DNA from: Euleptes europaea
Lineage: Eukaryota > Chordata > Lepidosauria > Squamata > Sphaerodactylidae
Length of the DNA stretch: 64,000 nucleotides
NCBI RefSeq assembly: GCF_029931775.1
Contig: NC_079318.1
Span: 26,302,159 to 26,366,158 of the forward strand
Reading direction: 5' to 3'
Shown: positions 34,459-44,710 of the stretch, piece by piece
Numbering within the stretch: the stretch's first letter is position 1
Layout: every line of letters begins with the position of its first letter
Translations under genes and position numbers: made by a program
The notes under the pieces: model-generated
Told to the model about the DNA's origin: nothing
Seen by the model: only the letters and a program-made list of their open reading frames with translations
Database searches by the model: none

Positions 34459-35838
34459 ATGTGTGCTTTAAAACTGTAACGTTTATCAAGATTGTGGTGG
34501 GAAGCAGGTAAACCGGTCCAGGGCATAAACTGTAAAGGTCTAAATGCCTTGGCTTTGATGCAACGATTCCATGGAGGGGGTGGGGGTTTGCTGTTTTTCT
34601 CCCTATCTGTAACTTGCTGAAAAGAGCTTTTAATCAACCCCTCCACGGTGATTTTTTTAGGGTGCATGGGGGATTGGTGAAGGGGGGAAGCCAGTGATGT
34701 GTACCCCCCCTTATGCAGTATGATTTTTGGATCCAAGTCCAGGATGAAAGGCAAGTTAGAACGCTGTGTAAGTCTTAAGGTGGTTTATTGAAATGCGTTT
34801 CAAGCTAATGGTGATCTTACTGAAATGAAACAATACTGAAGTTCAATATTCCTGAGTCTTACTTTAAGTAAGGAATCCAGAACATCATCTTTCAGGCTAG
34901 ATGAATTCCAGAACACTTCACTGTGTTGTTTTATTTAAGGATTATAGGACACAAAAGTATTGGGGATGAGTAAGGTAAGCATAGGCTGAGTCATTCAGGA
35001 TGGTTTTGATAGCGGAAGAGTGGCTTTAAGCTTGGGGATAAAATGCTCTTTTTTTTAACCTTAAATCATCTCAGTTTGGGTTTTATATAATTTTGACAAA
35101 TACTTTCAGGCATATTGAATAGTAGGTGGAAATCAGAAGCAAACTCTCCCACCCCCTCGACCTGCTTCCCAGGAACCAGTAGAACCATTGGAGCAGCCTG
35201 GCCACCAGAAATTACTGGCTAGACGTGTGTTTTAGTTTGTGAGCTTGAAGATATGGACCTGTTCATTTTATTTCTATGCATCACCCAGTATTTATTAGCT
35301 GGATTTACAAAAACAGACATATGGGTCCAGACACCAGTATAACACTGGTGATATGATTTGCAAGGTAAAAATCAGGTGCTTTTACCAAAAGGGGTGGGGG
35401 TCCTAGTGGGTTCATGTGCAAATAAGCACTTTTTAAATTCATAATTTCAGTTTGTGATCCAGTGTCTGCACAGATGCCCACAGGAATGAATTACAATTGG
35501 TTACCTAGGAATCAAGTATCCCCTTCAGATGAACAACATTTATTTCACCATAAGCTTTTGTGATGCAAAAAATGTACAAGCATCTTGTATTTGGGGAGGG
35601 GGAAATAAATGTTGCATCTGTCATAAGCAGTCTCTGCAGAAATGGGAGAACAAAATGAAATGCAATAATACTCAGCCCTTTACTCATGTTGATTTATTTA
35701 AGTGATCTGGATCAAAATTTTATTTCTGACGAATAGAATGGATTATTGCAGTAGTCAGAATACTTTTCTGGGTGTATACGGTACCGATTGCTGTTGCTAA
35801 ATTTGTTGACCTTTCCGTTTTTGTGTGCTGATCCTATA
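34459..35838. other. intergenic sequence GGPS1-TBCE, nothing recognised
   Basis: A/T-rich, without recognised repeats. AATAAA at about 35,604 is a distant alternative poly(A) signal for GGPS1. Confidence 0.4.
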
Positions 35839-35840
35839 AT

Positions 35841-36033
35841 GTGGAGAGTGCCATCCAGTCACAGCTAATGTGTGGTGACCCCATAGAGTTTTCAGGGTAA
35901 GGGAATGTAGCTGCCGCTGAATAGCAATCGGGAGGTATCCTTGGTGGTCTCCCATCCAAGTACTAACCAGGGCTGGCCCTGCTTAGCTTGAGATTTTATG
36001 AGATCTAGCTAGCCTAGGCCATCTGGGTCAGGG
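35841..36033 (-). mobile_element. 5S rRNA-derived SINE
   Basis: GGTCTCCCATCCAAGTACTA and ACCAGGGCTGGCCCTGCTTA are antisense 5S; tail CCATCCAGTCACAGCTAATG is diverged. Confidence 0.75.
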
Positions 36034-36129
36034 CATCCTGTGGCAAACTCCAAATTATTAGGTGTCAAAGTAACCCTGTTAGCCTTGAAGGAGGGGGTTG
36101 GAACAGTGCTAAAGAATTTATTGTTTTGG

Positions 36130-36577
36130 AGGAGAACATAAGAAAGGCCTTGCTGGATCTGACAGACCAAGGCCCATCAAGTCCAGCAGTCTGTTCACAC
36201 AATGGCCAACCAGGTGCCTCTAGGAAGCCACAAACAAGACGACTGCAGCAGCACCACCCTGCCCATGCTCCACCTCACCCAAAATAATAGGCATGCTCCT
36301 CTGAAACTAGAGAATAGGTATGCAGCATGACTAGTATCCATTCTAACTAATAGCCATGAATACCCCTTTCCTCCATGAATATGTCCACTCCCCTCTTAAA
36401 GCCGTCCAAGCTGGCAGCCATCACCACATCCTGGGGCAGGGAGTTCCACAATTTAACTATGTGTTGTGTGAAAAAATACTTTTATCTGGTTTGGATCTCT
36501 CACCCTCCAGCTTTAGCAGATGACCCCGTGTTCTAGTATTATGGGAGAGGGAGAAAAACTTCTCCCTGTCCACTCCA
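36130..36577 (-). mobile_element. CR1-like LINE 3' fragment
   Basis: Starts AGAACATAAGAAAGGCCTTG and runs through the antisense of the ORF2 C-terminus (minus strand: KYFFTQHIVKLWNSLPQD-like) to CTTCTCCCTGTCCACTCC. A hAT MITE follows immediately. Confidence 0.75.
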
Positions 36578-36617
36578 GTAGGGAGAGGGTTCTGGGGGTG
36601 CTCCTCTTACTCTACAC

Positions 36618-36829
36618 CAGGGGTGGGGAGCGTCAGGCCCGGGGGCCGCGTAAGGCCCGCGAAACTATTCGGTCTGGCCCTTCATGAGTCCTGGCAGATC
36701 TAGCTCGACGTGGAAGACACTTGGCCCAAATGTAGCAGGCTACTTTTTAAGTTGATCATTTTGGACGGCCCGCGAATGATGTTATAAATATCCTCACGGC
36801 CCTAGGCGGAAAAAAGGTTCCCCACCCCG
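36618..36829 (+). mobile_element. hAT MITE with 8-bp duplication
   Basis: Perfect duplication CTCTACAC (36,610-36,617 and 36,830-36,837). Ends CAGGGGTGGGGAGCG and GGTTCCCCACCCCG are imperfect inverted repeats. 212 bp. Confidence 0.85.
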
Positions 36830-37135
36830 CTCTACACTGTCGTGCCCATCTACTAAACACCTTTTGAGGAAGTTCTGAAAGTAGAAACATGTTTATGAAA
36901 ACCTACAAGTAGTCCAAAAGCTTGTTTTTGGGGGATGAGGGAGTTGGGGGGGGGTGTTGGCTGTGAAGTTGCATCTGTTTTAGGGTGACCCCGTAAGGTT
37001 TTCAAGGCATGAGACATTCAAAGTTAGTTTGCTTTTGACTGTGCTTAATACATAGTTACAGATCAATAATCTGGGCAGTATCAAATAATGGAAGAAATGG
37101 GAACATTAAAAAAAATTCTACACAATGCTATAGTC

Positions 37136-37288
37136 TTGCCGAAGGCTTTCACGGTCAGAGTTCATTGGTTCTTGTAGGTTATCCAGGCTGTGTTACTCCT
37201 CTGAAGATGCCTGCCACAGCTGCTGGCGAAACGTCAGGAAAGAAAATACCAAGACCACGGTCACACAGCCCGGATAACCTACAAGAAC
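37136..37288 (+). mobile_element. Penelope-like foldback insertion with hammerhead motif (family B, short copy)
   Basis: A 153-bp insertion with the perfect 13-bp duplication CAATGCTATAGTC (37,123-37,135 and 37,289-37,301). Both ends carry GGTTCTTGTAGGTTATCC in opposite orientation. Its left arm is shorter than in the copy at 37,822, so it looks like the same foldback with most of one arm removed. Confidence 0.7.
37197..37239 (+). ncRNA. minimal type-I hammerhead ribozyme motif
   Basis: Stem I TCCT (37,197-37,200) pairs with AGGA (37,236-37,239). The boxes are CTGAAGA (37,201) and GAAA (37,228); stem II is GCCTGC/GCTGGC with one central mismatch; the palindromic stem III is ACGT; predicted cleavage after GTC (37,235). 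This is the well-known Penelope-like arrangement. Confidence 0.75.
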
Positions 37289-37323
37289 CAATGCTATAGT
37301 CGTTTGGGTTATTTGCTTTATTA

Positions 37324-37786
37324 TGTGAAGCGAACAACGCAATTGTTATAGAAGAATTTAGGAAGTTGAATTTCAAACACAAAGACTCAAAGCCAGTTTT
37401 TTGAAGTCAGGTTTCTTTTATTTCAAACAGCTGTTTTCCAGACTCTAGCCCTTAAAAGCTTTTCAAAATGGAGCCCGGTGCCCCGGACAGAAGTAGGTTT
37501 AAACTTTTATAACCTTTTAATTAGCTCATTATAATATTTTAACTATGCATATTACATTGTAGCTTTTCATTGGGCTCAGAGGTCTAGGGGATGATCCATG
37601 GAAATCAGAATAACTTTCATTGGTTACAAAAATAAGGAAAATCATTGGTTTACAGAAACATAAGAATAATTCCATTGGCTTAGATAATACTTGTTTTATG
37701 CTATTGTTAGTGCACCTGGTATTTCTATTTAGTTACAATTAATCTTTCCCTCCCTAACGGTTTTCAGACATATTGTCTGCTTCACA
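37324..37786 (-). mobile_element. LTR-like fossil (probable solo LTR)
   Basis: On the minus strand it begins TGTGAAGCAGAC and ends GCTTCACA (8-bp inverted ends), with a TATA-type box and later an AATAAA signal in the order expected of U3-R-U5. About 463 bp. No clear flanking duplication is seen, so the limits are provisional. Fossil, no coding region. Confidence 0.4.
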
Positions 37787-37898
37787 ACCCTGGCCAACCT
37801 TGGAAAGACAAGCAATATTGTCGAAGGCTTTCACGGTCAGAGTTCATTGGTTCTTGTAGGTTATCCGGGCTGTGTGACCGTGGTCTTGGTATTTTCTT

Positions 37899-37941
37899 TC
37901 CTGACGTTTCGCCAGCAGCTGTGGCAGGCATCTTCAGAGGA
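37899..37941 (-). ncRNA. minimal type-I hammerhead ribozyme motif, left arm
   Basis: Exact reverse complement of the right-arm motif at 37,993-38,035, so transcripts of either strand would contain one forward motif. Confidence 0.75.
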
Positions 37942-37992
37942 GTAACACTGAAGGACAGTGTCCTTCAGTGAGACACTGTCCTTCAGTGTTAC

Positions 37993-38035
37993 TCCTCTGA
38001 AGATGCCTGCCACAGCTGCTGGCGAAACGTCAGGA
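37993..38035 (+). ncRNA. minimal type-I hammerhead ribozyme motif, right arm
   Basis: Identical in core and stems to the motif at 37,197: TCCT, CTGAAGA, stem II with one mismatch, GAAA, ACGT stem III, GTC cleavage site, AGGA. Confidence 0.75.
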
Positions 38036-38689
38036 AAGAAAATACCAAGACCACGGTCACACAGCCCGGATAACCTACAAGAACCAACAAGCAATATTGT
38101 ATAGCTATCTTTTTTAATTCTTTTCTGTCTGTTTCTAACTTCTAAATATATTTCTCCAGAGGCCCTCTGATTTTAGAGTTTAATAAAAATAATTTTCAAT
38201 TTTTAACTCTTTACAGGTCTGCTGCCTCACAATAAATGAAGGAAAATTATGCAATTAATTAGGAAATCCTAATATACATTGGCCAACCATAGTTAAAATG
38301 CGAGGTAGCCTGTAGCGTTTTCAGTTTCCAAAAAAATGCAGGAAAAATGCGTCTAATTAGATGACCAGCTGCTTTGCTGAATCTGCAGCCGCCCTCCTCA
38401 GACGGCGACGTCCAGCCTAAACAACACCGGAAGCTTGGGGGCGTGTGCTGCTCCATCCTCTCCCCTCCAACCTCCGCAAACACGCTACCCATGAGCCTCT
38501 GCGGCCCTCAGTGTCTCGTTTCTATAGAGCTATTATGATGACAACAACTGCCGCGCTTCCGGCGCGAGAGGAAGGCGGAGCGCATCCGGGCTCGAGACGA
38601 GGCCGGCTGGAACTGGCCCATGGAGGAAAGGGGGCGGGGCTCCAAGAGGCCTCTGTAGGAAGGGAGAGCCGGTGGAGGCGCCCCTTTCC

Positions 38690-38699
38690 GCGCATGCGC
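38690..38699 (+). promoter_or_regulatory. NRF1 site
   Basis: GCGCATGCGC, the perfect palindromic NRF1 consensus, in the TBCE CpG island. Confidence 0.75.
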
Positions 38700-38723
38700 G
38701 GATGCCCCAAGAACAATAGACGG

Positions 38724-38731
38724 TGACGTCA
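38724..38731 (+). promoter_or_regulatory. CRE (CREB/ATF) site
   Basis: TGACGTCA, the full palindromic cAMP-response element, 24 bases after the NRF1 site; it probably lies at or just upstream of the TBCE start. Confidence 0.7.
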
Positions 38732-38734
38732 TTT

Positions 38735-39015
38735 TTAATGCTACAGGAGCCTTCTGCACAGAACGGAGGTAATCGCTGCTGGGGTGGGGGAGCACCCATA
38801 GAGCTCCTGTGGGGCTGTGCGGACAGACGGGGATGGGGAGGGTCCAAGGACTGGGGGGCGGGAATAATCATAGTAGAGCCCCGCCCTGTTGCCGGGTGTG
38901 CTGCTCTAGCGCCTCTCCCTGGCCGAGGAGGGATATGACGCTGTCACGTTCCTCGTTTTGAACGGCGTCGTTGCTGGTTTCTTATATTGTCCTTTACGGT
39001 CAGGGGGAGAAAAGA
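38735..39015 (+). other. TBCE: candidate TBCE 5' untranslated exon
   Basis: This region runs from just after the CRE to the strong donor AAAGA/GTAAGTGG at 39,015/39,016. The start point is not determined by the sequence, and the alternative donor at about 38,770 would give a much shorter exon. Confidence 0.35.
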
Positions 39016-39501
39016 GTAAGTGGCTTGTTTCTGCGGGGCGGGCGTGTAAAAATCTTGGTTAAACGTAAGATGGAAGGCAATCCTTTTTTAATAGGTTTGT
39101 TTTTATACGGCGGCGACCGCCTTAACTCGCTTGTGCGCAGTGTTGAATAGTCTGACACCCTGCTTCCTGGGCTCTCGAACTGGCGGGCCTTTGGGGAGTC
39201 TTCTGTTCTGCTGTCCATTTCGGTCGCGATGGTGGCGATGCAGCAGCAGACTCTAGGTTCCGTTTCCTTGCTGCTTGTTTTTGCACGTGCCTTTTGGAGC
39301 CCAGGAGTGTCCTATCCCATTGCGACTGTGCACTCTTCTAGCGCTGTGTAGCCATCTAGCCAATTATCTCCCCTTAAAACTGCTACCGTTTGACTGGCAA
39401 GCGTCTTTTCTAGGCAGAAGTTCACCAGGTGAAGGATCCCCCCACCCTGAGCCTGGTTTCAGCCAGAAAGTACAGGCTAGAAATGTAATAAATAACTGTT
39501 C

Positions 39502-40139
39502 TTTTTTTTTTTAATAAATATTTTTATTGGTTTTCAATATTAAGTGGGGATACAAGAAAAAGGAAAAGGGGGGAAAAACCCTTCGATTAAACAATATTTT
39601 GCATTAACAGAAGTAAAAAAAAAGTATTAGTAAAAAACAAAATGCATAGTCCTCCCCCTTGTAAAGCTCAATATCACATTCATAAAGAAGAAACAAAAAC
39701 ATGATACATTTGATCATCAACTTAACTTTCACCTATCTCCTAATTTTTTTTGTTATTTTTTAGTTTTAATGTATTCATAAAAGCCGTTCCATTTATCTTT
39801 GTTTGGCCTTTGAATATCTTTTTGTAGAGTTTCTGTTAAATGTGCCATTGTTACATATTCGTAGGTTTTATCTATCCAAGTTTCGATTTTTGGTGTTTTA
39901 TCCGTTTTCCACACCGACGCTAGAACTGTTCTCGCCGCTGTGATTAGGTATTTTAGTATGACCTGTTGATCGTTGCTGTATTTGTCTGGTATTTTACTCA
40001 AGAGGAATAGTTTGGGATCATATGTTATAGATTGACCGATGATAGCTTCTAAGTTCTTATGTATTTTTTCCCAGAATTTTTGGATTAACTGTTCAATTTC
40101 TACTTTCATGTAATGTATAGTTAAGACATAGGACAACAA
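39502..40139 (-). mobile_element. LINE-1 3' end, 5' truncated
   Basis: The minus strand encodes the ORF2 C-terminus (FWEKIHKNLE, LDPK-like YDPKLFLLSKIPD, ILKYLITAARTVLASVWK), then a 3' UTR with AATAAA and a terminal poly(A) (T run at 39,502-39,512). The frame is open for 129 codons, so the copy is fairly young. Lies in TBCE intron 1. Confidence 0.8.
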
Positions 40140-40227
40140 AGGTGCTGCTCAACTTTACCTGTTGCATCTGAATAAAAATTCAAGCACATGTATGTACAGG
40201 CCTTTGCGGGATCCAAAGAGCTGCTTA

Positions 40228-40440
40228 GGATGTGTGTGTGTGTATGCCTTCAAGTCGCAGCCGACTTACGGCGACCCCTTTTTGGGGTTTTCATGGCAAG
40301 AGACTAACAGAGGTGGTTTGCCAGTGCCTTCCTCTGCACAGCAACCCTGGTATTCCTTGGTGGTCTCCCATCCAAATACTAACCAGGGCTGACCCTGCTG
40401 AGCTTCTGAGATCTGACGAGATCAGGCTAGCTTAGGATAG
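40228..40440 (-). mobile_element. 5S rRNA-derived SINE
   Basis: TTCAAGTCGCAGCCGACTTA tail and GGTCTCCCATCCAAATACTA antisense 5S head, with a (GT)n end at 40,231-40,244. Confidence 0.85.
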
Positions 40441-40691
40441 CGGTTCCTCAACCTTTTTTCAAGTTGTGGGCACTCTGAGAACTGGTAGTGGTTGCTGCAG
40501 TAAATGGCTGCCCTGGGGGAGGTGAGACCAATCATAGAATGGACGACATGGGGGCCAGGCCAGTCATAAAACATTGGGAGGTCCCACAAAATGTTAGAGG
40601 TTTGGAGCCAAGCATCCTCCTATGATGAAGTTTCTGCATGGGTACTCCCTGTGGACAAGAGGGCCACGTATCATCTTTTGTTGGGGAGGGA

Positions 40692-40876
40692 TGTACTAAA
40701 ACGAATGACAAGACAGCCCATTGGAAGCAAGGGGAGAGGCTGCCCAGCCCATTGAAGATAATGGGAGCGGGAAATGTTGGTTGACTTGCATTGACTCCAT
40801 TGAAATACATTACAGCACGAAAAGAGTTGCCAAGAAAATGTGGAATGGATTTCCCAGTAAGGTTTTTAAACCATTC
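40692..40876 (+). repeat. 180-bp flank repeat, copy 1
   Basis: ACTAAAACGAATGACA, CCCATTGAAGATAATGGGAG, TTGAAATACATTACAGCAC and TGTGGAATGGATTT.CCAGTA recur in the same order at 42,364-42,550. It precedes the first minisatellite block as copy 2 precedes the second. Confidence 0.85.
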
Positions 40877-40882
40877 TGAAGT

Positions 40883-42362
40883 GTGGATGACAGCCCCCCA
40901 AGGGGATTGAAAGCCCCTGGGACCCCCAGAAGTGTTCTGAAGGGGAGATGACAGCCCCTGGGACCCCAAGAAGTGCTCTAAAGGGGGGATGAAAGCCCCT
41001 GGGACCCCAAGAAGTGTTCTGAAGGGGAGATGACAGCCCCTGGGACCCCAAGAAGTATTCTGAAAGGGGGATGACAGTCCCCTGAGGGGGATGACAGCCC
41101 CTGGGACCCCCAGAAGTGTTCTGAAGGGGGGATGACAGCCCCTGTGATCCCAAGAAGTTCTAAAGGGGGGATGACAACCCCTGGGACCCCAAGAAGTGTT
41201 CTGAAGGGGGGATGACAGCCCCTTGGACCCCAAGAAGTGTTCTGAAGGGGGGATGACAGCCCCTGGGACCCTCAGAAGTGATTTGAAAGGGAGATGATAG
41301 CCCCCGGGACCCCAAGAAGTGTTCTGAAGGGGGGGATGACAGCCCCTTGGACCCCAAGAAGTGTTCTGAAGTGGGGATGACAGCCCCTGGGACCCTCAGA
41401 AGTGATCTGAAAGAGGGATGACAGCCACCCAAGGGGGATGACAGCCCCTGGGACCCCAAGAAGTATTCTGAAGGGGGGATGACAGCCTCTGGGACCCTCA
41501 GAAGTGTTCTGAAAGGGCGATGACAGCCCCTGGGACCCCAAGAAGTGTTCTGAAGGGGGGATGACAGCCCCTTGGACCCCAAGAAGTGTTCCGAAGGGGG
41601 GATGACAGCCCCTGGGACCCTGAGAAGTGATCTGAAAGAGGGATGACAGCCACCCAAGAGGGATGACAGCCCCTGGGACCCCAAGAAGTGTTCTGAAGGG
41701 GGGATGACAGCCTCTGGAACTCTCAGAAGTGTTCTGAAAGGGCGATGACAGCCCCTGGGACCCCAAGAAGTGTTCTGAAGGGGGGATGACAGCCCCTGGG
41801 ATGATCAAAAGTGTTCTGAAAGGGGGATGACAGCCCCCCGAGGGGGATGACAGCCCCTGGGACCCTCAGAAGTGTTCTGAAAAGGGGATGACAGCCCCCC
41901 GAGGGGGGTGACAGCCCCTGGGACCCCGAGAAGTCTTTTGAAGGGGGGATGACAGCCCCTGGGACCCCAAGAAGTGGTCTGGGGTGGGGATGACAGCCCC
42001 TGGGACCCCCAGAAGTGTTCTAGGGTGGGGATGACAGGCTCCCATGGGGATTGAAAGCCCCAGGGATCCCCAGAAGTGTTCTGAAAAGGGGATGACAGCC
42101 CCCCGAGGGGGGTGACAGCCCCTGGGACCCCGAGAAGTCTTCTGAAGGGGGGATGACAGCCCCTGGGACCCCAAGAAGTGGTCTGGGGTGGGGATGACAG
42201 CCCCTGGGACCCCAAGAAGTGGTCTGGGGTGGGGATGACAGCCCCTGGGACCCCAAGAAGTGTTCTAGGGTGGGGATGACAGCCTCCCAAGGGGATTGAA
42301 AGCCCCAGGGATCCCCAGAAGTGTTCTGAGGTGGGGGTGACAGCCCCTGGGACCCTCAGAGG
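40883..42362 (+). repeat. 41-bp minisatellite, main block
   Basis: Unit GATGACAGCCCCTGGGACCC, CAAGAAGTGTTCTGAAGGGGG, roughly 35 copies, with shorter interspersed units (GACAGCCCCCCGAGGGG) that form a higher-order pattern. Because 41 is not a multiple of three, each frame cycles through all three readings and yields long repetitive minus-strand frames (LLGVPGAVIPPSEHF) that are not genes. Confidence 0.95.
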
Positions 42363-42363
42363 A

Positions 42364-42550
42364 CGAACTAAAACGAATGACAGGCTAGCCAATTAGAAAC
42401 AATGGGAGATGCTGCACAGCCCATTGAAGATAATGGGAGCCTGGACTACCAATTGGCTTTCATGAGCACCATTGAAATACATTACAGCACAAAAAGAGTT
42501 GCAAAGAAAATGTGGAATGGATTTTCCAGTAAGGTCCTTAAACCTGGATA
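42364..42550 (+). repeat. 180-bp flank repeat, copy 2
   Basis: Diverged second copy of 40,692-40,876. Confidence 0.85.
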
Positions 42551-42559
42551 CACTACTCT

Positions 42560-42960
42560 GGGACTGGAATGACAGCCCATGGGACTAGCACAAGCATTCT
42601 GGGACCAGAATGACAGCCCCCAGTGTGGAATGACAGCCCCTGGGATGAGCAGAAGTGTTGTGGAACTGGATTGACAGCCCCAGGGGGTGGAATGACAGCC
42701 CCTGGGACAAACAGAAGTGTTCTTGGACTGGAATGACATCTCCCAAGATAGAATGACAGCCCCCCGGGACTAGCACAAGTGTTCTGGGACTGGAATGCCA
42801 GCCCTCCCCCCCCCCCCGAGTGGAATGACAGCCCCTGGGACTAGCACAAGTGTTCTGGGACTGGAATGCCAGCCCTCCCCCCCCCCCGAGTGGAATGACA
42901 GCCCCTGGGACTAGCACAAGTGTTCTGGGACTGGATTGGCAGCCCCAGGGGTGGAATACA
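42560..42960 (+). repeat. 41-bp minisatellite, second diverged block
   Basis: Units GGAATGACAGCCCCTGGGAC, TAGCACAAGTGTTCTGGGACT are homologous to the main block but form their own subfamily. Contains two C-runs (about 42,805 and 42,876). Confidence 0.9.
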
Positions 42961-43095
42961 TGGGACACAAAATTCCTCAGCTACACCAGCAGTTTTAGTT
43001 GTGGTTTTCCATGTTAAGGTGCCTAATTCTACTATTACTTGAACATTCAGAATACAGTTGATCATGTTCCATGTTCTGCTTCAAATTCCTTATTG

Positions 43096-43808
43096 GACAT
43101 AAGAACATTAGAAAAGCTATGCTGGATCAGACCAAGGCCCATCAAGTCCAGCAGTCTGTTCACACAGTGGCCAACTGGGTGCCTCTAGGAAACCCACAAA
43201 CAAGTGATGCAGCAGCATTCTCTTGCCTGTATTCCAATGCATCTAATATAATAGGCATGCTCATCTGATCCTGGAGAGAATAGGTATGCATCATGACCAG
43301 TATCCATTTTAACTAATAGCCATGAATACCCCTCTCCTCCAGGAACATGTCCACTCCCCTCTTAAAGCCTTCCAAGTTGGCAGCCATCGCCACATCCTGG
43401 GGCAGGGAGTTCCACAATTTAACTGTGCATTGTGTGAAGAAATACTTCCTTTTATCAGTTTTGAATCTCTCACCCTCCAGCTTCAGCAGATGACCCCACA
43501 TCCTAGTATTATGAGAGAGGGAGAAAAGCTTCTCCCTGTCCACTCTCCCTGTACCATGGACAATTTTGTAGACCTCTATCCTGTCTCCCCCTTAACTGCC
43601 TTCTTTCCAAGCCAAACAGCCCTAAGCGTTTAACTTCTCCTCATAGGGCAGTTGCTCTAGTCCCCTGATCATTTCAGCTGCTCTTTTCTGCACTTTCTCA
43701 AGCTCTGCAATATCTTTTCTTAGGTGTGGTGACCAGAACTGTACACAGGATTCCAAGTGTGGTCTCACCATAGATTTGTACAAGGACAGTATGATATCAG
43801 CAGTGCAT
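43096..43808 (-). mobile_element. CR1-like LINE 3' fragment (about 710 bp)
   Basis: The minus strand at 43,313-43,543 reads RKYFFTQCTVKLWNSLPQDV, AMAANLEGFKRGVDMFLEER, the C-terminus of CR1-type ORF2, followed by the 3' end GGCCTTGGTCTGATCCAGC. 5' truncated. Confidence 0.85.
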
Positions 43809-44136
43809 TAATATTTATCATGTTGCTGTAAAATTATATAAAATTATTACAATACTTTTATTTACTAGAGTGGATATTTCCTATATTTTCCTATTGCACA
43901 TTATTTTTCTGAATATGGCATCCATGTACTCGTGTTCCTATTGCTGTATAGGTAGGACATATTGAGAAAACATGGCTCCAGGAGCATAAAAAATATTTTC
44001 ATTTAAGCTCTTGGTTTGAGAAATATAGTGATTAGCTAAAACAACTAAAATATAGTGAAATGTTGTATGTAGTATAAAATAACAGTATTATTTTTAAATT
44101 TCTCAATTTGATTTTAGAACACAGCTCTCAAGCTTG

Positions 44137-44710
44137 TGGTCCCTGTTCCGGGGCGCCAATGATGTGCTCCCCCCATTCCCGTAGAGTCCAATGAGCAATG
44201 AGGGCAGGAGGTTGGTTTGATTGCAGCTTGCTTCATTGGCCAAGAAGTCATAACTGGGTGAGCCAGGATACAGACAAACAGCTCTGCAATCCGGTCACCC
44301 CGAGGCAGGGCAAATGCAAGAGGTTTTATAGGCGTTTGACATTCCAATACAACAATGAGAACATTTTCTTAACATCCGATTTTAGCTTGTCAATGCAACG
44401 TCATTAGTTGCTACAGCGCGTGCCCAAGCCTCGCTGCATTAATGAATGGAGCCTATCTTATTGAGCAGTTCAGCGTGTTCCCTTGCAGGGTGAAGCGAAA
44501 GTATCAAAAAGGAGGAATAGGTGGGAGGGAGGCTGTTGGAGCGTTTCCTTATGCGAGGGGAAAGTTTCTAGCCTTTGGAATGTGTGTGTGCGTACCTGCT
44601 TGGTGCTAAAGGAAAAGGAGGCTTCTGTGGTTTTGCTCGTAAGCAGCTGACACGTGTAGCTTGCGTGTATATCTGAATGTGAGTGCAGGTATGATTACTC
44701 AGGCACAACA
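44137..44710 (-). mobile_element. endogenous retrovirus fossil: LTR with primer-binding site
   Basis: On the minus strand an LTR of about 551 bp runs from TGTTGTGCCTGAG (44,710) to GAGCACATCA (44,160), with a TATAAAA box, and is followed at once by a sequence resembling the tRNA-Lys primer-binding site (TGGCGCC...GAACAGGGAC). Only the LTR and the first bases of the internal region remain; truncated fossil without coding sequence. Confidence 0.6.

Larger units (their letters stand above)
37822..38086. mobile_element. Penelope-like foldback insertion with two divergent hammerheads (family B)
   Basis: A 265-bp insertion with the perfect 14-bp duplication ACAAGCAATATTGT (37,808-37,821 and 38,087-38,100). 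Two arms of about 115 bp (from about 37,850 and to about 38,085) are nearly perfect inverted repeats around a short centre built of CACTGTCCTTCAGTG-like palindromes. Each arm has one complete hammerhead motif in opposite orientation. Confidence 0.75.
38400..39250 (+). promoter_or_regulatory. TBCE: CpG island, TBCE promoter
   Basis: A CpG-dense block between the intergenic repeats and TBCE. It contains an NRF1 palindrome and a full CRE 24 bases apart, and several GC boxes. The first TBCE coding exon begins with an acceptor at 48,216, so an untranslated first exon must come from here. The strongest donor is AAAGA/GTAAGT (exon end 39,015); a second is GGAG/GTAATC (about 38,770). Confidence 0.75.

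Noticed and set aside
38259-38938. Small frames in the TBCE CpG island (up to 112 codons)
   Set aside because: Overlapping frames on both strands in GC-rich promoter DNA, without homology or conserved start.
40883-42362. CRISPR-like regularly spaced repeat
   Set aside because: Vertebrate minisatellite with contiguous units and no unique spacers.
40532-42968. Repetitive minus-strand proteins (LLGVPGAVIPPSEHF repeats)
   Set aside because: They arise from the 41-bp minisatellite; neighbouring frames encode shifted versions of the same repeat and there is no start context or splice structure.
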